Assembly: GCA_900471925.1 (NCBI GenBank)
Contig: UCGV01000038.1
Coordinates: forward strand, 1 to 64,000
From: Hyphomicrobiales bacterium
Lineage (GTDB): Bacteria > Pseudomonadota > Alphaproteobacteria > Rhizobiales > Rhizobiaceae
Reading direction: 5' to 3'
DNA length: 64,000 bases
Position numbers and translations under genes: made by a program. This document shows positions 41,297 through 51,320 of the stretch, piece after piece. The notes below the pieces were generated by a model. It was not told where the DNA came from. It was given only the letters and a program-made list of their open reading frames with translations, and did no database searches. The first letter of the stretch is position 1. Each line of letters begins with the position of its first letter.

Positions 41297-43957
41297 TTAC
41301 CGCGTCTCCTCTACCAGCCAAGGCTCGCTGCGAACCCGCAACAGCACCTCGATGCGGCTGCCAGCATTGAATTTTGCCAGGACCGAGGAAACCTGATGCT
41401 CTATGGTGCGGAGCGAACGTGACAGGCTCCTGGCGATTTCCTTGTTGCTTGCCCCCTGAACGAGGAGAGAAAGAACGTTTTGTTCCGACTGCGTGAGACC
41501 GAGCGGGTGTCGCCGCGCTGACGCATAAGGTCCGCGCCTGCGTTTCGGCAGCGCCTCCTCGACCCCCTCCTGCGTGGCCAGTCGGCGCGCCAGGGCGGCT
41601 GCCGGTCTTGCATCGAGGTTTTCGAGAATCGCAGTCGCGCGCACAAGTGCCGCGCCCACCCGGTTACCCCTTGCCTGCATCAGCGAGAGCGCGGCTTCAT
41701 AAGGCTGACCAAGCGATGACCAGAGATCAGCCGCCCGCTCGAAATCTCCATCGATTTCGGCAGCCCGCGGCAGTGGCAACTCGGCGGGACCGCTGACCGC
41801 AACCGTCGGCAAACTGAGCCGGCGAAGCCACACCTTCATTTCGCCAAGGTCCCAGGAAGACAATTGTTCGACGCCCATGGCGGTGAGCGCGGCGGCCTGC
41901 TCTTGTGCCTGGTCGGCGGACTCGTCCAGATACGCGGCCTCCAAAAGCGCGAGACGAACCGGGATGATCCGCTGCGGCTCGCCGGTCGACAAGCCTTGGG
42001 CAAGCGCGTCATTGAGGAGCGCGAGGCCACCGGCGGAACCAAGCCGAATTTTCACACGCCCGAGAACGAGAAGGGCAGGGAGCGACATGACGCGCGGGAA
42101 TTCGCTGCGCGCTGTCACCCCCTCGGCAATCATGCGGGCTTCATGCAATCGACCCTGTTCCATGCGCAGTTGGGCATGGCGGCCGAGAAGATAGTGCGCC
42201 GCCGCGTCGAGATCGAACTGGACGCAATAGGCGATCCCTTCGGTCATCAGCCGGTCGGCTGCGGCGAAGTCCCGCAGCAGCATGCAGCCCTCGGCAAAAT
42301 TGGTGTAGGCGCGAGAAGCATGGTCGTGAAATCCGTGCCGCAACGACAGCGACAGGCTCTCTTCAAGCAGTCCGTTACCGCCATCCTTCCCCGAAAACAT
42401 CAGTGCGGTGCCGACATTGTTGAGCGCATGAACGCGCGTTTCGAGCTGGCCCAGTTTCTCGGCCAGTTCCATTGCCCGTCTCCCCCAGACGATCGCCTCT
42501 TCGAAACGATCCTGAAGCATGAGGAACTGCGAGCGCGTGCTATAGGCGAGCGCAAGCTCTTCGCTCGGTGCAAGGGCCTCCAGCTCATGCACAGCCTCTT
42601 CGGTCAAAGCAACCGCCCGATCGGTTTCGCCGCGGCGCCAATGCAGACGGGCGAGCCGGCAGAGATTGAGGCCGACTTTCGTGATGTTTCCCTGCGACTG
42701 CCAGAGGCTGATCGCCTGCTCGTAGCCGGCCATTGTCTCGTCGGAGGACACGCTGCCCGCCAGGAAGGTCTCGTGGGCCCATTCCTCGTAGAGTTTCGCA
42801 GCAACTGCCGGGGGCACTGACGCAACATGTCCCAGCGCTGTCGTCAAATGGCCTGCAGCCTGCTGATGGGCGCCGACGCGTGCAGCCTGATTTGCAGCCC
42901 TTGGCGCAAGGTCCAGGAGGCGTGTGACATCGCCGGCGGCTGCGGCATGGTGGAGACGTTGCGACAGGAGGTTGGGGTTGTTATCGGCGTCTGGCTGCAT
43001 TGCCAGAATGCCTTCCATGCGCGCATGAAGGCTGCGCTGAAGTGCCGGAGAAATCCGCTCGAGGGTGGCCTGGCGGGCAAGCTCATGGCGAAAGACAAGC
43101 ACACCTTTTTCGTCCCATCGCAGCAGGCCCCTCTCGACGCAAAGGTCGATAGCCTGATCGTCTTCATCCGCCTTCAATGCGCTGACCACAAATCCGGGCG
43201 CGCCACCCGGAAGAATGCTGATTTCGTCCAAAACCGCACGCATGGCGACCGGCAGGCGCGACCATCGTGCCCAGACCGCATCACGGATCGAAACGGGCAG
43301 ATGTCCGCTGGCACTATTGCCGTCGGCAATCAGCTCCCTGACGAAAAAGGGATTGCCGCCCGTCGTCGCAAAGAGCTCCTTGCCTCTTTCCCGGGTGCCG
43401 GCAAGCGCCTCGACGGCGGCAGGCGACAGAGGCGGCAGAACAAGGCGTAAGACAGCTGCTGCGGGCAGATCTCCGAGAAGGTTGGTTGCCGGATGATCAC
43501 GATCGACCTCGCTCGAGCGTATCGTCACGACCACCAGAACCTTGAGAAGAGAGACGCGCCGCCCGAGAAAGCGGATCAGATCGAGCGTTGCATGATCGGC
43601 CCAGTGAAGATCCTCGAAAATTAGGATCACGGTCTCTGGCGTGCGCACCAGCGCGTTGAGCACGCCTGAAAAGATAAGGTCGGCGGGGGCACCGCGGCGC
43701 AACATGTCGCCAACTTCCGACTCCGCCACGGCCGCCATGTCGTGGAGCGCGCCAAGCGGTCTTGGTGTCGTCAACGGATCGTTCCAACCCCAATGAATTC
43801 GGGGAGCTCCGTCGATTATCGCGCAAAAAGACTGGAGCAACGCGGTCTTGCCGATACCGGGCTCTCCCTCGACGACCACGACGCGTCCTCTGCTCCTCGA
43901 GGCGTCCTTGAATGCAGCGAGGAGGGCATCCGTCGCGGCTTCTCTTTCCAGCAGCAT
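41297..43957 (-). CDS. Large ATPase-LuxR (LAL/MalT-type) transcriptional regulator
   Basis: 886 residues. N-terminal AAA/NB-ARC-like ATPase: Walker A VVVEGEPGIGKTALLQSF, Walker B VILIFEDLHWADHATLDLI and a sensor region VLVVVTIRSSEV. The middle (about 330-760) is helical TPR-like repeats (for example AISLWQSQGNITKVGLNLCR and RFEEAIVWGRRAMELAEKL). The C-terminal LuxR HTH is LTQSEQNVLSLLVQGASNKE, then RSLSRSLRTIEHQVSSVLAK. LAL regulators bind ATP and an inducer and activate transport or catabolic genes. The target is unknown; it converges on the AhpD-like gene. Confidence 0.85.
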   Translation of the reverse strand: MLLEREAATDALLAAFKDASRSRGRVVVVEGEPGIGKTALLQSFCAIIDGAPRIHWGWNDPLTTPRPLGALHDMAAVAESEVGDMLRRGAPADLIFSGVLNALVRTPETVILIFEDLHWADHATLDLIRFLGRRVSLLKVLVVVTIRSSEVDRDHPATNLLGDLPAAAVLRLVLPPLSPAAVEALAGTRERGKELFATTGGNPFFVRELIADGNSASGHLPVSIRDAVWARWSRLPVAMRAVLDEISILPGGAPGFVVSALKADEDDQAIDLCVERGLLRWDEKGVLVFRHELARQATLERISPALQRSLHARMEGILAMQPDADNNPNLLSQRLHHAAAAGDVTRLLDLAPRAANQAARVGAHQQAAGHLTTALGHVASVPPAVAAKLYEEWAHETFLAGSVSSDETMAGYEQAISLWQSQGNITKVGLNLCRLARLHWRRGETDRAVALTEEAVHELEALAPSEELALAYSTRSQFLMLQDRFEEAIVWGRRAMELAEKLGQLETRVHALNNVGTALMFSGKDGGNGLLEESLSLSLRHGFHDHASRAYTNFAEGCMLLRDFAAADRLMTEGIAYCVQFDLDAAAHYLLGRHAQLRMEQGRLHEARMIAEGVTARSEFPRVMSLPALLVLGRVKIRLGSAGGLALLNDALAQGLSTGEPQRIIPVRLALLEAAYLDESADQAQEQAAALTAMGVEQLSSWDLGEMKVWLRRLSLPTVAVSGPAELPLPRAAEIDGDFERAADLWSSLGQPYEAALSLMQARGNRVGAALVRATAILENLDARPAAALARRLATQEGVEEALPKRRRGPYASARRHPLGLTQSEQNVLSLLVQGASNKEIARSLSRSLRTIEHQVSSVLAKFNAGSRIEVLLRVRSEPWLVEETR

Positions 43958-44920
43958 ACACGCGTTCCACTCGAGCGACTAAGGTTCGCCGCTCGTGCCG
44001 CATATGGCCTGATCTGAAGGCTTCGGCCGGATCAGCGCGGAGATATGTCCGTAGCTTTCCGCGTTTTGACTTGAACGGATGCTAGAAACTATATTCGGCT
44101 GAGCTCATTTATGGAACTGCAACCTGAATTTTTTCTGCCCGCGCCTCTGGGGCGTAAGATTTCTCGCCGACCACGATATGTCCGGGAGTGAGCTAACATC
44201 CTGCCGCGCGACGGCCACATGTGTCCCCTTGGGCCCCTGAGCCGCTCACGGTTGCGGCGAACGTGAGATGTCTGCTCTGTCGAAAATGGGGCCGGAGCCG
44301 GCAGGCACCTGGCCAGCGCGGCAATCAGGGAGATCTGCGCCCTTTGGTTTGACAATATGGGGTGGTGTTGCCGACCTCTGTAACAAGATAACGGGTTGCC
44401 AGTCGACCAGCGAACTGGTGGTGGCGTCAGCGCCCACGGCTGCAAGGATTGCAAACAACCCATGCGCCGTGGACGCCCTCGCGCCGCAAACCATTCAGCG
44501 GACGGCCCCACCGAACAAGCTACGCTGAACACACATCAGAGAAACCCGGGCCGAATGGAAGGGCAATGGAAAAGGCAATCAAGGCGGTGGCTGAGATAGT
44601 CGGCATGAATGCGCAATTCCCCTCATGCATCCGTGCCGGTCCACACCCAAAAGGGGAGAGCCGCGCCATATCATTGTCATCAAGGTGCATTTCATGTTCG
44701 AGCGGCGTGTTCGTATCAGATTGCTCGAATGAGACTTTAATAACCGTTCTCCCTATGCATCACATCGGCGCAACTACCTAAATTTCGGATATCGTACGCC
44801 TATAATTCGAGGGGAGCCGCTATCCTGCCTAGTTGCGGTGGTAGAGCGTAAATTGAGACCTCACCATCAGTGTGACAAACTTTGCCATCAGCAAGTATCT
44901 TGAGGCAACAAGGAGCTCCA
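43958..44920. other. Long intergenic or decayed stretch
   Basis: About 960 bases without an assignable gene. Open frames on both strands (44089..44532 minus, 44268..44528 plus) have Pro/Arg-rich translations; one minus frame has PHIVKPKGADLPDCRAGQVP, not a family I know. It may be decayed mobile DNA, but no terminal repeats or transposase motifs were found. The end supplies the promoter of the ParDE module. Confidence 0.35.
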
Positions 44921-45175
44921 ATGGTGATGATGAACGTATCTCTGCCAGCGCCCATGAAAGACTGGGTCGAAGCACAGGCCAAGACAGGTCGATACTCAAA
45001 CGCGAGCGATTATGTCAGGGATCTGATCCGTAGAGACCAAGCCCGTACGGATAAGATTGCCGAGATGCAGCGCTTTGTCGACGACGGGATTAGAAGCGGA
45101 GTCGGGAGGCGTTCAAGGGACGAATTGTTTGCTGCAGCCACCGCTCGAGCCGAGATCGACCGTGGAAGCGCTTGA
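44921..45175 (+). CDS. ParD-like antitoxin (second module)
   Basis: 84 residues with ribbon-helix-helix MMNVSLPAPMKDWVEAQAKT, then YSNASDYVRDLIRRDQARTD, the ParD pattern. RBS AAGGAG is seven bases upstream. Its stop (TGA) shares one base with the toxin ATG. Distinct in sequence from the antitoxin at 22140 beyond the shared motif. Confidence 0.85.
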   Translation: MVMMNVSLPAPMKDWVEAQAKTGRYSNASDYVRDLIRRDQARTDKIAEMQRFVDDGIRSGVGRRSRDELFAAATARAEIDRGSA

Positions 45176-45468
45176 TGCCCTTCAGCCTTTCGATCCAAGC
45201 GGAAGAGGACGTTGTTTTCATTGCAGAAGAAGGCATCCGCATCTTCGGAGCACTCGTTGCCAAGCGATATTACGATGAGTTTTTTGCCGTGCTCGAACTC
45301 ATCGCCACCAATCCAAGAATGGCGCGCGAACGCTATGAGATTTCCCCTCCTGTCACGATCCATCCGTTCAAGGCGCACCTTGTAGTGTATCGCATCATTG
45401 AAGACGGGAGCATATTCGTGATCCGTTTCCGGCACGGCCATGAAGATTGGGCGGGAGACACTTTCTAA
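45175..45468 (+). CDS. ParE-like toxin (second module)
   Basis: 97 residues. SIQAEEDVVFIAEEGIRIFG, then RYYDEFFAVLELIATNPRMARERYE, VTIHPFKAHLVVYRI and FVIRFRHGHEDW. ParE/RelE superfamily pattern; intact frame. ATG at 45175, or TTG one codon earlier. The toxin probably targets gyrase. Confidence 0.85.
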   Translation: MPFSLSIQAEEDVVFIAEEGIRIFGALVAKRYYDEFFAVLELIATNPRMARERYEISPPVTIHPFKAHLVVYRIIEDGSIFVIRFRHGHEDWAGDTF

Positions 45469-45549
45469 TCAATGCCTTCGCCGAATTCATAACGTGCTGG
45501 TCGCGAGTGCTAATCCGATCAAGGCCGCCAACGCGCCTCAAACTGTGAC

Positions 45550-46485
45550 TCAGTAAAACAGCTCGGGGAGCTCAGACATTGCAATGCTTCGCAACCTCAC
45601 GGCTTCCGAGGCGTCGATCGATCGGTAAGGAAACCGCAGACGAGTCCCCACGGGTCCCCAATTGCCGATCGCGCTCAGCAATTTGTCGAGCGCGGCGTTC
45701 GAATACCCATGGTTCTGGCGGAAAGGAACGATGTGCCTGTCCATGAACGCACAGATCCGCCGCTCAAGATTAAGAGCGGCGTCGATATCGTCGCGCATTG
45801 AAGCCGTCCACGTCTGCGCCCCACGGGGACTGAGGCAGGCGACATTAGAAAACGACCCTGCCGCCACGCCCTCCTTCATGCCGGTTGCGAGATGATGGCC
45901 GGGAACGAAGAGCGATAGCCCCGACAGATGTTGACGGACTTCGGCATACCATGAGCTGTCGCCATCGGCGAGCTTGATGCCGGCAATACCGGGCACTGCC
46001 GCGCAGACGGCGCCCAGTTCCTTGGGCGTGAGGACGCGTTTTGCGTGTGGCGGATTGTAGAGGATGAGCGGGATGCCATTGGCAATTTCCGCAGCACGGC
46101 TCAGAAAATCGATCGCCTCGGCATCTGTGAGCGGCCACCAGTCCGGCAATATTACCTGAATGGCTAGGGTATCGAACTCAGAAGCGCGCCGGACGCGGTT
46201 GAGCATGATCAGCGGGTCCGGCTGGCAGGCGCCAATCACGAATGGCGTCGAGGATGCGCCGCAGCGCTCGGCCAGCAACGCTTGTATCCTGTCGAACTCC
46301 TCCTCGGTCTGATTGTGGAATTCGCCGGCGGTGCCGTTCGAATAAATGCCGTCGACGCCGGCCTCGATGAGGATATCGATCTCCTCACTCAGCTTGTCGA
46401 ATTCGATGCTGTCGTCGGCCGCAATCGGCAGAAGCAGGCTCGCCCAGTTTCCGCGCATGACCGGATGCGACGTCTTCGCGTTCAT
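45550..46485 (-). CDS. DHDPS/N-acetylneuraminate-lyase family aldolase 1
   Basis: 311 residues, (beta/alpha)8 class I aldolase. IEAGVDGIYSNGTAGEFHNQ holds the substrate-carboxylate loop, the proton-relay Tyr is in IPLILYNPP and the Schiff-base Lys in AGIKLADGDSSW. It should cleave or form a 2-keto acid through a pyruvate imine. Last gene of the peptide-type importer operon; the loop SNGTAGEF is not the standard GSTGE. Substrate not decidable by eye. Confidence 0.8.
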   Translation of the reverse strand: MNAKTSHPVMRGNWASLLLPIAADDSIEFDKLSEEIDILIEAGVDGIYSNGTAGEFHNQTEEEFDRIQALLAERCGASSTPFVIGACQPDPLIMLNRVRRASEFDTLAIQVILPDWWPLTDAEAIDFLSRAAEIANGIPLILYNPPHAKRVLTPKELGAVCAAVPGIAGIKLADGDSSWYAEVRQHLSGLSLFVPGHHLATGMKEGVAAGSFSNVACLSPRGAQTWTASMRDDIDAALNLERRICAFMDRHIVPFRQNHGYSNAALDKLLSAIGNWGPVGTRLRFPYRSIDASEAVRLRSIAMSELPELFY

Positions 46486-46509
46486 CTCTTGTTTCCCTGT
46501 GATTTCAGT

Positions 46510-47463
46510 TCAGTTGAGATCGTCGCGAATGCAGGCCTTGAACTGACCTGGCGCGACTTCCCGCAGTTGAGGAACTGCGCCAGCGCAGGCATCAAGCGCA
46601 CTCGGACAGCGCGTGCGAAAGACGCAACCGCTCGGTGGGTTGGCCGGACTTGGAATATCGCCCTTCAGGATCTGCCGGTCGCGTCTGGCATCCGGATCCG
46701 GCGAGGGAATGGCCGAAAGTAGGGCGCGCGTATAGGGATGCTGCGGTCTCGCATAGAGGTCTGCGCTCGGCGCGATCTCCATGATACGGCCGAGATAGAG
46801 CACGATCACCCGGTCGCAAATGTATTCGACGACGGCGAGGTCATGCGAGATGAACAGCATGGTCAGGCCGAGCCGTTGCTGCAATTCGCGGAGAAGGTTG
46901 ATCACCTGCGCCTGGATCGAGACGTCTAGCGCGGAGACCGGTTCATCGGCCACAATGAATTCCGGCGATAAGGTCAAGGCGCGGGCAATTCCGATGCGCT
47001 GGCGCTGCCCGCCAGAAAACTCGTGCGCATACCGATTGATCGCATCGGCCGGCAACTCGACCTGGGTCAAGGCTGCGTGCGCTCGGTCTAGCCTTTCGCG
47101 CGCCGATCCGATCCCCTGGATCTTCAGGCCTTCAGTGAGGATTTCGCCGATCGTCATACGCGGTGACAGGCTGGCGAAGGGATCCTGGAAAATATACTGC
47201 ATGCGCGGACGTTGCCGTCTCAGCGCGGAGGCGGAGAGGGCGGTGAGTTCGTTCCCGTCGAAGCGGACACTGCCTGATGACGGTTCAACCAGCCGAAGCA
47301 CAGAGCGCCCGATCGTGGTCTTTCCGCTGCCGGATTCGCCGACAAGCCCGACGACTTCACCCTTGCCGATATCGAAGGAGATGCCCTGCAGAATATTCAG
47401 CCGCGTGCCGCGGGAAGTATAATGTTTCGAGAGGTCGCGGACAGAGAGCAGTGGTTCGCTCAT
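46510..47463 (-). CDS. Peptide-type ABC transporter ATP-binding protein (DppF/OppF-like)
   Basis: 317 residues. Walker A LVGESGSGKTTIGRSVL, signature EFSGGQRQRIGIARAL, Walker B FIVADEPVSALD, LFISHDLAVVEYI, and the C-terminal oligopeptide extension with Cys residues (SGCVFRTRCPSALDAC) that binds an Fe-S cluster in related proteins. Pairs with the ATPase encoded just upstream. Its start abuts that stop (47463/47464). Confidence 0.9.
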   Translation of the reverse strand: MSEPLLSVRDLSKHYTSRGTRLNILQGISFDIGKGEVVGLVGESGSGKTTIGRSVLRLVEPSSGSVRFDGNELTALSASALRRQRPRMQYIFQDPFASLSPRMTIGEILTEGLKIQGIGSARERLDRAHAALTQVELPADAINRYAHEFSGGQRQRIGIARALTLSPEFIVADEPVSALDVSIQAQVINLLRELQQRLGLTMLFISHDLAVVEYICDRVIVLYLGRIMEIAPSADLYARPQHPYTRALLSAIPSPDPDARRDRQILKGDIPSPANPPSGCVFRTRCPSALDACAGAVPQLREVAPGQFKACIRDDLN

Positions 47464-48480
<1,017 letters not shown>

Positions 48481-48488
48481 CTGCTCGC

Positions 48489-49406
48489 TCAGTTCAGCAG
48501 GCCGGTTGCACGCAGGATCTCGTCGATGCGTGCCGTCTCGGCTTCGTTCAGAGAGGCGCGCGGCCGCGGCATGACGGCGGAATCGATGATGCCGAGGCTG
48601 TGCATGGCGGTCTTGAAGGCACCGATGCCTGAAGCGCCCCCGCTGACGCGACCCTGCGCGACCCAAACGATTTCGAAGAGGCGGCAAAGCCGCTCCTGCT
48701 CCTTCTTGGCGGCGACCCAGTCGCCACGCTGGGCGGCATCCCAAAGGCGCACATATCCGTGCGGATCGACATTGGCGATGCCGGGAACAACGCCATGGGC
48801 GCCCATCAGGAGGGCGTTGTCGACGACAATCTCGGAGCCGGTCATCAGGAAGACATCCTTGTGTTCGGCAAGGTCGAGAAGCGCATAGCGGAAATTGCCG
48901 TCGTCACCGCTGGAATCCTTGAGACCGATGATGGTGCCTTCCTTGGCAAGGGTCACGACCGTTTGGCGCTGCAGTTTGACGTGCACGCAGACAGGAATGT
49001 CGTAGGCGACCAGCGGAACATCCACCGCGTCGCGGATATACCGGAAATGATCGAGGATCTCGGGCTGGCTGGTGACGGTATAGAAGGGTGCCGTCACCAC
49101 GACCGCATCGGCGCCGGCTGCTTTTGCGACCTTCGAATGAGCGATGACACGATCCGTGGTCGGATCGATGACGCCGACGATGAGCGGCACGCGTCCGTTT
49201 ACCACCTTGGCGGAATGCTCGATGATTTCCCGCCGGGTCTTTTCGTCATGGAAGATGACTTCACTCGTCGAGCCCAGCACGAATACGCCGTGGCAGCCGG
49301 CATCGATCAGATGTTCCAGCACCCGTGTATACGAGGGGTAGTCGACAGTGAGATCCGGATTGAGCGGCGTGACGACGGGGGGAACAACACCCTTGAATTT
49401 GGTCAT
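48489..49406 (-). CDS. DHDPS/N-acetylneuraminate-lyase family aldolase 2
   Basis: 305 residues. The carboxylate loop is GVFVLGSTSEVIF (S-T pair of NAL/DHDPS), the Tyr is in PLVAYDIPVCVHVKL and the Schiff-base Lys in IIGLKDSSGDDG. VAYDIPVCVHVKL is similar to the NanA segment VYNIPALSGVKL. It lies between the importer permease and ATPase genes, so the transported compound is probably its substrate; a sialic acid or another 2-keto-deoxy sugar acid is likely. Paralogous to the aldolase at 45550 but divergent. Confidence 0.8.
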   Translation of the reverse strand: MTKFKGVVPPVVTPLNPDLTVDYPSYTRVLEHLIDAGCHGVFVLGSTSEVIFHDEKTRREIIEHSAKVVNGRVPLIVGVIDPTTDRVIAHSKVAKAAGADAVVVTAPFYTVTSQPEILDHFRYIRDAVDVPLVAYDIPVCVHVKLQRQTVVTLAKEGTIIGLKDSSGDDGNFRYALLDLAEHKDVFLMTGSEIVVDNALLMGAHGVVPGIANVDPHGYVRLWDAAQRGDWVAAKKEQERLCRLFEIVWVAQGRVSGGASGIGAFKTAMHSLGIIDSAVMPRPRASLNEAETARIDEILRATGLLN

Positions 49407-49425
49407 TTTCTCTTTCTTTCGATTG

Positions 49426-50304
49426 TCAGTTCAGTTCGGCACGTGGGTCGAAGGCATCTCTGAGGCCATCGCCAATGAAGTTGATCGCAAGCACGGCAAG
49501 AATCAGTGCGGTGCCGGGGAAGAGCCATTGCCACGGGTATTGTTCGAGCACGGCCGTCGAACGGGCCGCATTCAGCATGTTGCCCCAGCTTGCCGCCGGC
49601 GGCGCGATGCCCAGGCCGAGGAAGGACAGGCCCGCCTCGAGCAGGATGGCATTGGCGATCTGCAGCGTCGCGTAGACCACAAGGATATCGATCGAGTTCG
49701 GCAGGCCGTGACGGAAGAGCAGGTGGCCAATGCCGGCGCCCATGCCGCGGGCGGCCATGACGAAGTCGCGCTCGCGTAATTCCAGCAGTCGAGAGCGGAT
49801 CATGCGCGCAAGCAGCGGCCATGAAAGCAGCGAGATGACGATCACGGTCGGCCAGATGCCGGTTCCGGCGATCGAGGCAAGCACGAGTAGAAAGATCACG
49901 GGCGGCAGGGTCATCACCAGATCGACGAAACGCATGGAGACAGCATCAGCCCAGCGCCCCGCCAGCGCCGAGATGGCTCCGAAGAGAAAGCCGATAACAG
50001 CGGAAAGGGCGGTCGACGCGACGGCGACCAGGAGCGAAATCCTGCCGCCTTCCAGCACCCGTGCAAAGACATCACGCCCGACACCGTCGGTTCCGAACCA
50101 ATGCGTTGTCGTCGGGCCGCTGTTCATCGCCAGAAGGTCGATGTCATTCGGCCGGAAGGTCCACCACAGCGGATAGGAGAGGATCAACAGCAGCATCGGG
50201 ATAGCGATGCAGACGCCGGCAACGGCGGCGCGGTTGAGCAGGAAGCGTCCGAGGGCGCGGGCAAGTGGCCCTGGGCTACGGCGTTGAGGAGAACGTGCCA
50301 GCAT
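49426..50304 (-). CDS. Peptide-type ABC transporter permease (DppC/OppC-like)
   Basis: 292 residues, about six membrane helices. N-terminal helix AVAGVCIAIPMLLLILSYPL, then HWFGTDGVGRDVFARVLEGG, typical of DppC, and the EAA loop ERDFVMAARGMGAGIGHLLF with RHGLPNS. The ATG at 50304 lies just after the upstream permease stop. The frame to 50580 is an overlap artefact. Confidence 0.9.
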   Translation of the reverse strand: MLARSPQRRSPGPLARALGRFLLNRAAVAGVCIAIPMLLLILSYPLWWTFRPNDIDLLAMNSGPTTTHWFGTDGVGRDVFARVLEGGRISLLVAVASTALSAVIGFLFGAISALAGRWADAVSMRFVDLVMTLPPVIFLLVLASIAGTGIWPTVIVISLLSWPLLARMIRSRLLELRERDFVMAARGMGAGIGHLLFRHGLPNSIDILVVYATLQIANAILLEAGLSFLGLGIAPPAASWGNMLNAARSTAVLEQYPWQWLFPGTALILAVLAINFIGDGLRDAFDPRAELN

Positions 50305-50306
50305 GG

Positions 50307-51266
50307 TCAGCCCACCTTGATGCGCGGGTCGACGACCGCATAAGTGATGTCGGTCAGAAGATTGACGACAATAACGCAAGCGCCAATGATGAGGGTTGCC
50401 CCCATGATGACCGGATAGTCGCGGGTCTGCACAGCATCGACGAGCAGGAGACCCATGCCCGGCCAGTTGAAGACACTCTCGATGAAAATGGCGCCGCCGA
50501 TTGCTAGGCCGATGGTTGAACCGACCAGCGTGACGATCGGAAGAAGCGCATTGCGCAACGCGTGTTTGGTGATCACCCAAAACTTGTGAACGCCCTTTGC
50601 GCGCGCCGTACGGACATAGTCTTGATTGAGGACTTCGAGCAGCGACGCGCGCATGTAGCGCATGATCAACGCGGCTTGCGCGACGGACAGCAGTGCGGCC
50701 GGCAGGATCAGGTGGTGAAGGAGATCGCTGACGGAGAATTCCTCGCCCGGCGTCAGCATGCCTCCTGAAGGCATCCAGTGCAGCCGCACTGAGAAAATAT
50801 AAAGGCCGATCAGTGCACTGAGAAATGCAGGGCTCGATATGCCGGCGAGCGCGACCACAGACAGCGAGAGATCGGCGAAAGAATTACGGCGGACAGCGCT
50901 GATTACGCCAAAGGCGATGCCGGCGACGATAGCGAAGGCGAGTGCGGTGCCCATCAATAGCACTGTCGGACCAATCCGCGACAGAACAAGACCTAGAACC
51001 GGCTGATCGAGACGCTTGATCGAATAACCGAGATTGCCCATCAACGCTTGCTGCAGCCAGCCGAGATACTGAAGGGGCAAAGGCTGATCGAGCCCGAGCC
51101 TGCTACGCAGATCGGCAAGGTCTGATGGCGACATCGGTATGTTCGGATCGATGTAGGCATCGATCGGATCGCCTGGCGCCAGCCGCAGCATCAGGAAGAT
51201 CAGAATGCTCAAGGCGATGAGCATGCCTATTCCTATCATCAGGCGTTTGAGACTGTATCGGAGCAT
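50307..51266 (-). CDS. Peptide-type ABC transporter permease (DppB/OppB-like)
   Basis: 319 residues with about six membrane helices. MLRYSLKRLMIGIGMLIALS, LAPGDPIDAYI, the EAA loop EVLNQDYVRTARAKGVHKFW and VESVFNWPGMGLLLVDAV-type end. The ATG at 51266 is chosen over 51299 because it begins with the classic MLRYxxKR start. Between the binding-protein gene and DppC. Confidence 0.9.
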   Translation of the reverse strand: MLRYSLKRLMIGIGMLIALSILIFLMLRLAPGDPIDAYIDPNIPMSPSDLADLRSRLGLDQPLPLQYLGWLQQALMGNLGYSIKRLDQPVLGLVLSRIGPTVLLMGTALAFAIVAGIAFGVISAVRRNSFADLSLSVVALAGISSPAFLSALIGLYIFSVRLHWMPSGGMLTPGEEFSVSDLLHHLILPAALLSVAQAALIMRYMRASLLEVLNQDYVRTARAKGVHKFWVITKHALRNALLPIVTLVGSTIGLAIGGAIFIESVFNWPGMGLLLVDAVQTRDYPVIMGATLIIGACVIVVNLLTDITYAVVDPRIKVG

Positions 51267-51320
51267 CGTAAATCCGTCTGTCAGGGTGGCCGAAGCCACC
51301 CTTTCGCTTTGCGGTACCGC

